A stretch of 25,022 nt of DNA, from the NCBI GenBank assembly GCA_041744755.1, contig JBGTKC010000095.1, forward strand, positions 1 to 25,022, given 5' to 3'. Every line of letters begins with the position of its first letter. Position 1 is the stretch's first letter. This document shows positions 14,618 through 21,764 of the stretch, one piece after another. Under the pieces are notes generated by a model that made no database searches, had not been told where the DNA came from, and was given only the letters and a program-made list of their open reading frames with translations. The translations under genes were made by a program, and so were the position numbers. Origin of the DNA: CALDTK01 sp041744755 (GTDB lineage: Bacteria > Bacteroidota > Bacteroidia > Chitinophagales > Saprospiraceae).

Positions 14618-16630
14618 ATGCGCATCATTCCTACCCTTACTACGCTGTGGATCCTAGCCGCATCGTCGTTAATGGCGCAGGTTAGTACCCCGACCGCGCT
14701 CATTACGAACCGGTCCCCCCTGGTCGCTCAAACCTTTTACCCCCTGCCGCTCGGCACAGTGAAGCCAACTGGCTGGCTGCGCAACCAGCTCACAATTCAG
14801 GCCAACGGCCTCACCGGACACCTCGATGAGTTCTGGCCCGATCTAATGGCAAGCTCGGCCTGGCGAGGCGGCACCGGTGAAGGCTGGGAGCGCGGACCAT
14901 ACTATTTAGATGGGCTATTGCCGCTGGCTTACCTACTCGACGACACGACTTTAATAGCCAAGACCCGGCCCTGGATCGAATGGACGCTAACACACCAGCG
15001 TCCCGATGGCGGCATTGGTCCGGCGAAGAATGATGACTGGCGGCCCAACATGATTATGCTCAAGGTTCTAACGCAGTATCAGGAAGCTACGGGCGACCCG
15101 CGCGTGGTTCCCTTCATGCAACGGTACTTCGCCTTCCAACTCAATGAAATGCCCGACAATCCGCTGCGGGAGTGAGCGAAGTACCGCTGGGCCGAGGAGC
15201 TCCTATCTATTAAGTGGCTCTACAACCGAGCGCCCGCCGAGAACCTACTTCGACTGGCGGACCTGCTCCACGAGCAGGGTTATGAATGGCGTAGCCAATT
15301 CGAGCCATTTCGCTTCCCCGACAAAATCACCCGTGAGTCAGTAGGCTTAGTCGATGGGGTAGACAATACGGACCACGCGCTACAGACGCACGGCGTCAAC
15401 AACGCCATGGCCCTGAAGATGCCCACGCTCTGGGGTTTTTTCTCCGGCGACAGCACCGACCGACGAGCCGCGTATGCTCAGATAGAGGCACTGGATCACT
15501 ACCACGGTCAGCCCACGGGGCTGTATTCGGCCGACGAACACTTTGCCGGCCGTGACCCTAGCCAGGGGGTCGAGCTCTGCACGGTAGTCGAAGCGCAGTT
15601 CTCCTACGAGCAACTGTTGGCCCTGCTGGGCGATGCGGCATTGGGCGACCGCCTTGAGACCATTACCTTCAATGCCCTGCCCGCGACGCTGACCACCGAT
15701 ATGTGGGCACACCAGTACGATCAACAACCCAACCAGGTACTGGTCAGCGATGTCAAGCGAAACTGGTCAAGCAACGGCGACCAGTCAGACCTATTTGGGC
15801 TGGAGCCGCACTTCGGGTGCTGCACCGCCAACTTGCACCAGGGTTGGCCCAAGTTCGCAGCTCACCTTTGGATGGCAAGCCCAGCCACGGTCGACGAGCC
15901 AGTTGGAGTAGTTGCCGCAGCCTACGGACCGAGTACGATGCGGACGAGCATCGGTAAGGGCGTCCCACTAATCATCAGGCAGGAGACTGAGTATCCATTT
16001 CGGGAGATCGTGCGCCTGGTCGTTGAGCCGGGGCGGGCCGTATCGTTCCCACTCCGGGTTCGGATTCCTGCCTGGGCCACTGCGGCTGACGTGCGCGTCA
16101 ATGACGTGGTCCAGTCCGGTGTACAGGCAGGCCAGTTCTACCGCATCACCCGCCGTTGGGAGCCGGGCGACGTGGTTACGCTACGTTTCCCTATGGCAGT
16201 GCGCGCCGAGCCGGACTATCAGCGGTCCACCGTGCTGGCTCGTGGCCCGTTGCTGTTCTCACTGCCCGTGGAAGCCGATTGGCGCACCCTCGTGGATCGA
16301 CCCGGCCCGGCGGACGATTACGGACTGTATCCCAAGAGTCCCTGGAATTATGCACTCCTTATTGACACCAGTCGCGTCGAGCAGTTCGTGAGCGTCGTAG
16401 AGCAACCATTAGGGCCAGCCGTGTTCGACAGTCAGTCACCCCCTGTTACCCTACAGGTGGACGGAGTGCTGGTCCCCACTTGGACGCTGGTCGACCACTC
16501 GGCGGGCCCGCTGCCGATTAGTCCTGTAGTGATCTCTTCCGACACCGAGAGCACGGCTTTGCGTCTCGTGCCCTACGGTAGTGCCAAACTTCGCGTTACG
16601 GTCTTTCCGGTTGCCTGGCCTGAGAACTGA
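14618..16630 (+). pseudogene. GH127 beta-L-arabinofuranosidase-like gene broken by an in-frame TGA
   Basis: The locus encodes one continuous glycoside hydrolase family 127 (DUF1680) protein of 670 codons with a signal peptide (MRIIPTLTTLWILAASSLMAQ). It is interrupted by TGA at 15173-15175 (codon 186). Both sides are in the same frame and the frame is open throughout. The junction reads DNPLRE-stop-AKYRWAEELLSIKWLYNR; relatives typically have Trp at the stop position (PLxxW), so TGG to TGA is the simplest explanation. The catalytic and zinc-binding features, GVELCTVVE and FGCCTANLHQGWPKF, lie after the stop, so the truncated product would be inactive. Family members release arabinofuranose or related sugars from glycans. 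It follows the nucleoside hydrolase by ten bases. Pseudogene, sequencing error or UGA readthrough cannot be told apart here. Confidence 0.85.
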
Positions 16631-16841
16631 GTGCAAGCAGAGCTCGCTCGCTTCAACTAGTCTTCTCTTGGCAGGGGCACTGCTCATTGGAGGCCATGCT
16701 CTGCACGCCCAGATACAAACTGCGCCGACGCTAGTCCGTCGGGGGGGGCAGACCATCGAGGGGCTCACCGGCGAGCGCTGCGGATACTGCGAGGACACAA
16801 TCGTAAGCGTGCCAGGGCTTGATGCGTTCGTGTGTGTGTAG
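16581..16841 (+). pseudogene. Short open frame with signal-peptide-like start, possible gene remnant
   Basis: An 86-codon frame overlaps the end of the GH127 gene by 50 bases. After the overlap it reads S-L-L-L-A-G-A-L-L-I-G-G-H-A-L-H-A-Q, a convincing signal peptide, followed by about 45 residues (TLVRRGGQTIEGLTGERCGYC) with no recognised domain, then stops. A run of eight G (16741-16748) lies within, but neither shifted frame gives a longer product. It may be the stump of a third secreted enzyme gene of this operon that has been lost. It could also be chance. Confidence 0.25.
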
Positions 16842-16929
16842 CCTCACAGAGGCACTGCCGCTGAGGGAGTTGTACCGGCAGATAAAATTTGGGTAGAACT
16901 TCGGCTAGCCCCGCAATCCGCACCCCCCC

Positions 16930-17673
16930 TCACAGCTCTCGCCCCGCCACCCACGCCTTCACCTCCGCTCTGTACTTGTCGCTCACCGTGAGCATCGCGC
17001 CGGCCACGCGGATCTCGTCGCGGTGGACCTCCTCCACCCAACCCACGCCGACGATCGTGGAGTGGTGGACGCGCAAGAATTGGCCTTCCGGCAAAACCTC
17101 CATCAGGTGCCGCAAGCTCTGGAGGCTCGTGACCGTGCGTTCGGGCGTGTGGATGCGGACGTAGTCTTTCAAGCCCTCGATGTGCTGAATGTCCCGCAGC
17201 GCGACACGCACCGATTTGTGCCCATCCTTGACGAAGAGAAACTCGGGGGAAGTTTCTGCGGCGGAGGAGGATGCCGTGACTGGGGCTTCCTCCGGCGCAC
17301 CCGTGTGGGGTTTTGCCGAAAGGCGCACCCTCATCTTCTCCACCGTCGCCGCGAAGCGCTCGAACGTGATGGGCTTTAGCAAGTAGTCGGCCACGTCGAG
17401 TGCGTAACCCTCCACGGCGTAGTCGGAGTAGGCCGTCGTGAGGACCACCAGCGGCTTGTGCTGCAACACCTTCAGCAGGCCGACGCCCGTGAGCTCTGGC
17501 ATCTGTACGTCGAGGAAGATCAGGTCCACCGCCTCGGTGCGCAACAGCTCCAGGGCTGCGATCGCGCTCGGGAGGGAGGCCACGAGCTCTAGCGCCGAGA
17601 GGCGCGAGACGTACTGTTCGAGCAGCTTGCGGGCCAGCGGTTCGTCGTCGACGATGACACAGCGGATCTTCAT
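16930..17673 (-). CDS. LytTR-family response regulator
   Basis: The 247-residue product is a two-component response regulator of the LytR/AlgR type. The receiver domain (residues 1-115) has the acidic pair D9-D10, phosphoacceptor Asp55 (LIFLDVQMPE), the Thr79-Thr80 region and Lys100 (DYLLKP). A flexible linker rich in Ala and Ser (118-143) leads to the LytTR DNA-binding domain (about 146-245): FLFVKDGHKSVRVALRDIQHIEGLKDYVRIHT, LPEGQFLRVHHSTIVG and the closing strands. Its ATG overlaps the TGA of the histidine kinase gene by one base, so translation is coupled. Two hairpin elements fall in the gene, one in the linker (17308-17326, L-S-A-K-P) and one in the DNA-binding domain (17082-17099). LytTR proteins bind paired direct repeats about 21 bp apart; such repeats occur at 18925-18960. 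Confidence 0.95.
   Translation of the reverse strand: MKIRCVIVDDEPLARKLLEQYVSRLSALELVASLPSAIAALELLRTEAVDLIFLDVQMPELTGVGLLKVLQHKPLVVLTTAYSDYAVEGYALDVADYLLKPITFERFAATVEKMRVRLSAKPHTGAPEEAPVTASSSAAETSPEFLFVKDGHKSVRVALRDIQHIEGLKDYVRIHTPERTVTSLQSLRHLMEVLPEGQFLRVHHSTIVGVGWVEEVHRDEIRVAGAMLTVSDKYRAEVKAWVAGREL
17082..17099 (+). repeat. Dispersed mini-hairpin element
   Basis: GCC-TTCC-GGC-AAAACCT, stem type GCC/GGC with a TTCC loop. It is antisense within the LytTR domain, where the coding strand reads V-L-P-E-G. That peptide is common in the family, so the match could be partly coincidental. Confidence 0.55.
17308..17326 (-). repeat. Dispersed mini-hairpin element
   Basis: On the minus strand GC-GCC-TTTC-GGC-AAAACCC, a full copy. 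It encodes R-L-S-A-K-P at the start of the linker between receiver and DNA-binding domain of the response regulator. Confidence 0.7.
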
Positions 17674-18707
17674 CAGCGCAGGAGTTTAAGGGACACTTCG
17701 TAGCGGCGTTCGCCATCGGCGACATCGAGCTCGTGGCGGTCGGGGTAGGCGAGTTCCAGGCGACGGCGCGCGTTGGCCAGGCCAATACCCGAGGCCTCGG
17801 TGACGGTCTTCTCGCCGTCGGGCACCTTCGAGTTAGCCACCCGGAAGTGGATCGCTCCGCTGGTGACGTCGAGCTGTACCTCGATCCACGAGCCCCCCCC
17901 GGCGCCACTCCGACCCACGCCGTGCTTGAAAGCATTCTCGAGGAAGGTGACCAGGATCAGCGGTACGACCGTGACGCCATCGATGGGTCCACTTACGTCA
18001 AAACTGATGCGCATGGCTTCGTCCAATCGCAGTTCTTCGAGGGCGACATAGTTGCGCATGTACTCGATCTCGCGCTCGAGGGGTACGCGCTCGTGGTTGG
18101 AGTCGTGCAGGAGGTAGCGCATGAGGCCGGCGAGCTTCGCGATGACCTCCGGGGTTTGCGGTGACTCGCTCACGGCCAGGTAGTAGAGGTTGTTAAGGGT
18201 GTTGAACAGGAAGTGCGGATTGACCTGCGCCCGCAGGAAGCGCAGCTCCGTATCGAGCTGGCGATTGGTCATCTCTTTACGCCGGCTCTCTAGCTCGAGG
18301 TAGTCCTCCACGAAGCGCAGTAGACCCACGAAGATCACGATGAAGAGTGTGCTGAGGATGACGCTTACCGCAAAACGCGTACTCGCGGCCCAATCCGCCT
18401 CCGCCATCGTGGCCGCGATAATGGCGCGCTTGCCGAGCAGGAAGACGTAACTGCCAAAAGCAAACACGGGCAAGAACCGCAGGAGGTAAGCCCCGAGCCG
18501 CTTGTCCTCCAGCAAACGCGGGAGGAACACGAAGTAGTTGAGGTAGCTCAGCGCCGCGACTCCGAAGAGATGAAAGGCGAAGTCGGGCGCGATGATCGCC
18601 CAGTTGAATTCCGTGCGACGCCAGGTGATCTGGTAGAAGAAAAACGACGCGTACACCGCCCAGAAGGCAACGTGGAGCAAGGTGGTGCGGCGGCGGGTGA
18701 GGGACAA
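17673..18707 (-). CDS. LytS/YehU-type sensor histidine kinase
   Basis: The 344-residue product is a membrane sensor kinase of the His_kinase family (PF06580) that pairs with LytTR regulators. Four hydrophobic segments (about residues 11-28, 38-62, 76-92 and 112-131) form the sensor part, without a large periplasmic domain. The kinase core has the H-box QVNPHFLFNTLNNLYY with His165 as the phosphorylated residue, the N-box FLENAFKHG with Asn258, and the G-box GIGLANARRRLELAYP. The start is TTG (complement of 18705-18707); no better start is visible. The stop overlaps the response-regulator start by one base, so the two form an operon. The stimulus is unknown. A weak hairpin-like element occurs at 18362-18377. 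Confidence 0.93.
   Translation of the reverse strand: MSLTRRRTTLLHVAFWAVYASFFFYQITWRRTEFNWAIIAPDFAFHLFGVAALSYLNYFVFLPRLLEDKRLGAYLLRFLPVFAFGSYVFLLGKRAIIAATMAEADWAASTRFAVSVILSTLFIVIFVGLLRFVEDYLELESRRKEMTNRQLDTELRFLRAQVNPHFLFNTLNNLYYLAVSESPQTPEVIAKLAGLMRYLLHDSNHERVPLEREIEYMRNYVALEELRLDEAMRISFDVSGPIDGVTVVPLILVTFLENAFKHGVGRSGAGGGSWIEVQLDVTSGAIHFRVANSKVPDGEKTVTEASGIGLANARRRLELAYPDRHELDVADGERRYEVSLKLLR
18362..18377 (+). repeat. Degenerate mini-hairpin element
   Basis: C-GC-TTACC-GC-AAAACG: the loop is one base longer than usual and the stem is only GC/GC. It is antisense in the histidine kinase gene. This is a weak copy. Confidence 0.3.
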
Positions 18708-18852
18708 GAGGGCGGTCGTTTGGTTGTGTGGTGGGCTGGTTAGCTAATGTCTGGGTAGGCTACCGCAGGGGACGGGCGAGCTTGGCGCTGGTTATGCAAA
18801 GCAATCTTCTTACAGTGTGCGCTTACCTGGCCAATCTACACATCGGGGGATT

Positions 18853-18866
18853 GGCTCGACGGTTCC
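18853..18866 (-). repeat. Inverted copy of the AACCGTCGAGC motif
   Basis: On the minus strand GGAACCGTCGAGCC. It shares AACCGTCGAGC with the second of the two direct repeats at 18925-18960, but faces the kinase operon. It could be an extra regulator site. Confidence 0.4.
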
Positions 18867-18924
18867 GGGGCGGGGGCTGGCGCCCGCGCTTGCGCGCGGT
18901 GGTGCCCGGCCGAACTAACGAGAA

Positions 18925-18960
18925 CCCGAAACGTCGAGCCATCCACCCGAACCGTCGAGC
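18925..18960 (+). promoter_or_regulatory. Paired direct repeats with 21-bp period, candidate LytTR site
   Basis: CCCGAAACGTCGAGC (18925-18939) and CCCGAACCGTCGAGC (18946-18960) differ at one base and are exactly 21 bp apart. LytTR-family regulators such as AgrA and AlgR bind roughly 9-10-base motifs repeated at two helical turns, and a LytTR regulator gene lies just upstream. The pair is centred about 60 bases before the expected transcription start of the TonB receptor gene, a normal position for an activator. Binding is inferred. Confidence 0.5.
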
Positions 18961-18988
18961 GCCCCCGCCGCCGCCCGCACTCCCGCCC

Positions 18989-18996
18989 CACATTTG
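18989..18996 (+). promoter_or_regulatory. -7-like box of the TonB receptor gene
   Basis: CACATTTG matches seven of eight positions of the TACATTTG box that precedes the DUF1080 gene, and the following bases (GGTGTCTCAA versus GGTCTCAA) are also similar. Transcription would start near 19003. Confidence 0.45.
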
Positions 18997-19021
18997 GTGT
19001 CTCAAGCAAAAACCCCGTTCC

Positions 19022-21580
19022 ATGCTACGCACCTCCCTCCTCGCCCTCGTCCTCGCTGTCGTTTCGCTGTCGCAGGTTTTGGCGCAAGCCCCCAAAGCTA
19101 CGCTTACGGGGCAGGTTGTGGCGAAAGCCGACGCCAAACCCGTCGACTTCGCCACCGTCAGTCTGTACGAATTGCTCCCGGACGCCGGCGCGGAAGGCAA
19201 GCTCGTCGACGGGACCACCACCGACGAGCGCGGCCGCTTCGAGCTGACGGACGTCAAACCCGGCACCTACCGCGCGGAGGTCAGCTTCATCGGCTTCGAG
19301 ACGCTGGAGGTGCCGCGCTTCACCCTTTCCGCCGGGCAGTCACTCGACCTCGGCGCACTCAGGCTCCCGACCGCCGCCGCGCTGCTCGAGGAGGTGACCG
19401 TCACCGGAACCCGCGCGCTGATCGAGGAGAAGGTCGACCGCCTCGTCTACAACGCCGACCAGGACAAACTTTCGCGCGGGGGCGACGGAGCGGACGTCTT
19501 GCGGAAGGTCCCGCTGCTGCAGGTCGACCTCGACGGTAACGTGTCCTTGCGCGGCTCGGGCAACATCCGCGTGCTGATCAACAACAAGCCCTCGACCATC
19601 TACGCCTCCACGGTGGCCGACGCCCTCAAGATGATCCCCGCCGAGCAGATCAAGACCGTCGAGGTGATCACCTCGCCGTCGAGTAAGTACGACGCCGAGG
19701 GCGCGGGCGGGATCATCAACATCATCACGCAGAAGAACAACCTCGCCGGCTACTTCCTCAACGTCGATACGGGCCTCGGCCTGCGGGGCTCCAACCTCGG
19801 ACTCAACGGCAGCTACCGCCAGGGCAAGTTCGGCCTCACGCTCGGGGGCTTCGGGCGGGCGTTCTACAACAAGGCCGGGACCACGCTCGAGCAGTTCACG
19901 AACGTCGAGGGCGTTGCCACGCGGACCGCTCAGTTCGGCGCGGCCAAGGACAACGGGGCCTTCGGGCGCTTCAACCTCGGGCTCGATTACGACCTCACCG
20001 ACAAGCAGTTCCTCTCGGCGGGCGTGCGCTACGGCCTGCGGGACTTCGGGCGCGACCAACTGCAGACCACGAATGTGTTCCGCGACGACGTGCTCGCCAA
20101 CAGCTACCTGCGCGACATCTCGTCGGTGCGCAACTCCAACAGCTTCGACTATAACCTCGACTACCTGTACGTCATCAAACCCGGCCAGGAGCTCAGCGTC
20201 TCGACGCTGTTCAGCACCACCGACGAGGGCAACAACTTCGTATCGGACAACCTCAATGCCGACAACAGGCTCGTGTCGACTTTCAAGAACCTCAACGCGA
20301 GTACCAACCGTGAGGGGACGGTGCAGGTGGACTACGTGCAGCCTTTCGGCAACACGCAAATCTTCGAGGTGGGCGCCAAAGGCATCCTCCGACAAGTCAA
20401 CAGCGACTACAGCTACCTGGCCGCGACGGGTGGCGAACCGCTTGCGTCGGATGCGAGTCGGCCGGCCGGCGCGCTCGACTACTCCCAAAACATCGCCGCC
20501 GCGTATTCCGCGTACACGCTAATGCTCCCGGGCAAGATCACCGTGAAGGCGGGCCTGCGCTACGAGCGCACGATGCTCGACGCGACCCAGGACGACGTCG
20601 CGATCGACCTACCCGACTACCAGAACCTCGTCCCGAGCCTCAACGTGAGCCGCAAGGTCGGCGAGCGGTCCACCGTCAAGGTCGGCTACTCGCGCCGGAT
20701 CCAGCGCCCGTGGCTCCAGCAGCTCAACCCGAACGTTGACCTCTCGAACCCGAATGAGATCAAGTTCGGCAACCCCGCCTTGCGCCCCGAGCTCACCGAC
20801 AACGTCGAGCTGGGCCTAAGCACGAGCCTCGGGAAGACCTATCTCAACGTCTCGACCTTCGCACGTTCGAGCGCCAACGCCATTAACGAGGTCCGCTACG
20901 CCTCCGAGGCCTCGCCGGGCGTCATCGTGAGCACCTACGGCAACATCGGTCGCGAGCGCGCCCTCGGGCTCAACCTCTTCGCCAACGCCTACCTCACGCC
21001 GAAGTGGACCCTCAACGGCGGCGTCGACCTCGACTACGCCTTCCTCGAGGGACAGGTCGTTGACGCGGCCGGCGCCTCGATGACGGCGTCGAACCAGGGC
21101 CTCAACTACGGCGGTCGCCTGATGAGCCAGCTCAAGCTGGATAAAGGTTGGAGCGCGCAGGCCTTCACCTTCATGCGCGGGCGCCGCGTCGAGTTGCAGG
21201 GAGCGCGCGGGGGCTTCGGGATGTACGCCCTCGGGGTCTCGAAGGACATCATGGACCGCAAGGGGGCGATCGGCTTCGCGGCGGAGAACTTTTTAGGTCG
21301 CGGGTGGAACGTCCACTCCGAGTTACAGACGGCGAGCTTCACGCAGTACAGCGACATGCTGTTACTAAATCGCAACGTCAAGCTCACGTTTAGCTACAAG
21401 TTCGGGCAGCTGGAGGCAAGCAAGGCGCGTTCGAAGACGCGTGGCGTGAGCAACAGCGACCTGATGGGCGGCGGGGATGCACAGCAAGGGCAGGTACAGC
21501 CTGCTGCCGGTGGTGCGACCGGGCCGCAGGGCGGACAGAAGCCAAGTGGAGCGGCTAAGACGGCGCCGAAGAAGGATTAG
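19022..21580 (+). CDS. TonB-dependent outer-membrane receptor (OMP_b-brl_3 type)
   Basis: The 852-residue product is an outer-membrane transporter that takes up a ligand with energy from TonB-ExbBD. After the signal peptide (MLRTSLLALVLAVVSLSQVLAQ) comes a CarboxypepD_reg-like domain (about 28-115: LTGQVVAKADAKPVDFATVSLY, TTDERGRFELTDVKPGTYRAEVSFIGFE). The plug domain follows (about 120-235: VTVTGTRALIEEKVDRLVYN, DVLRKVPLLQVDLDGNVSLRG, IKTVEVITSPSSKYDAEGAGGIINI), then a beta-barrel of the family PF14905. Behind the last barrel strand lies an unusual low-complexity tail rich in Gln, Gly, Pro, Ala and Lys (about 30 residues). ATG 19022 is chosen for the signal peptide and the promoter box at 18989. 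Two hairpin elements lie in the first 110 bases. No SusD partner is beside it, so it is not a standard SusCD system. The ligand is unknown. Confidence 0.92.
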   Translation: MLRTSLLALVLAVVSLSQVLAQAPKATLTGQVVAKADAKPVDFATVSLYELLPDAGAEGKLVDGTTTDERGRFELTDVKPGTYRAEVSFIGFETLEVPRFTLSAGQSLDLGALRLPTAAALLEEVTVTGTRALIEEKVDRLVYNADQDKLSRGGDGADVLRKVPLLQVDLDGNVSLRGSGNIRVLINNKPSTIYASTVADALKMIPAEQIKTVEVITSPSSKYDAEGAGGIINIITQKNNLAGYFLNVDTGLGLRGSNLGLNGSYRQGKFGLTLGGFGRAFYNKAGTTLEQFTNVEGVATRTAQFGAAKDNGAFGRFNLGLDYDLTDKQFLSAGVRYGLRDFGRDQLQTTNVFRDDVLANSYLRDISSVRNSNSFDYNLDYLYVIKPGQELSVSTLFSTTDEGNNFVSDNLNADNRLVSTFKNLNASTNREGTVQVDYVQPFGNTQIFEVGAKGILRQVNSDYSYLAATGGEPLASDASRPAGALDYSQNIAAAYSAYTLMLPGKITVKAGLRYERTMLDATQDDVAIDLPDYQNLVPSLNVSRKVGERSTVKVGYSRRIQRPWLQQLNPNVDLSNPNEIKFGNPALRPELTDNVELGLSTSLGKTYLNVSTFARSSANAINEVRYASEASPGVIVSTYGNIGRERALGLNLFANAYLTPKWTLNGGVDLDYAFLEGQVVDAAGASMTASNQGLNYGGRLMSQLKLDKGWSAQAFTFMRGRRVELQGARGGFGMYALGVSKDIMDRKGAIGFAAENFLGRGWNVHSELQTASFTQYSDMLLLNRNVKLTFSYKFGQLEASKARSKTRGVSNSDLMGGGDAQQGQVQPAAGGATGPQGGQKPSGAAKTAPKKD
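19073..19090 (-). repeat. Dispersed mini-hairpin element (variant loop)
   Basis: On the minus strand GGC-TTGC-GCC-AAAACCTG. It overlaps the signal-peptide cleavage region of the TonB receptor (Q-V-L-A-Q-A). Confidence 0.5.
19112..19129 (-). repeat. Dispersed mini-hairpin element (variant tail)
   Basis: On the minus strand GGC-TTTC-GCC-ACAACCTG: intact stem and loop with one change in the tail. It lies 39 bases after, and in the same direction as, the copy at 19073. Confidence 0.5.
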
Positions 21581-21663
21581 GATTAGTCGTAGGTCAGGAC
21601 GCAGCACGTCAACTTAATGCCGCGGTTTGGGATTAGTCGCGCCGACGTTGGTATGCTAGATCT

Positions 21664-21696
21664 GGTCGTTGGTGTGACCCAAACGGTCGTTGGTGT
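21664..21696. repeat. Perfect 12-base direct repeat, 21-bp period
   Basis: GGTCGTTGGTGT occurs at 21664-21675 and 21685-21696, exactly 21 bp apart, about 70-100 bases before the ATG at 21765. The spacing is the same as in the pair before the TonB receptor gene and both motifs contain GTCG. It may be a second regulator site. The 184-base intergenic region holds no gene. Confidence 0.45.
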
Positions 21697-21764
21697 TGTC
21701 CGCGATACGAGGGTCGATGCCCTCAGCTACCTATACCGTCGATTCACCACAAAATCGACGCCAC

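Larger units (their letters stand above)
18708..19021. other. Intergenic region between kinase operon and TonB receptor
   Basis: These 314 bases separate two divergent genes and hold no supported gene. The useful content is the repeated GTCGAGC motif (18853-18866 and 18925-18960) and a promoter-like CACATTTG at 18989-18996. A GC-rich inverted stretch (GCGCGC region, 18888-18900) lies between the motif copies. The frame of the receptor gene is open to 18728, but composition and a missing signal peptide argue against coding here. Confidence 0.5.

Noticed and set aside
16741..16748. Run of eight G as a phase-variation switch
   Set aside because: Neither changed length opens a longer reading frame, so switching would have no visible product.
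18728..19021. Upstream extension of the TonB receptor frame
   Set aside because: It covers the intergenic region with repeats and promoter box; the signal peptide begins at ATG 19022.
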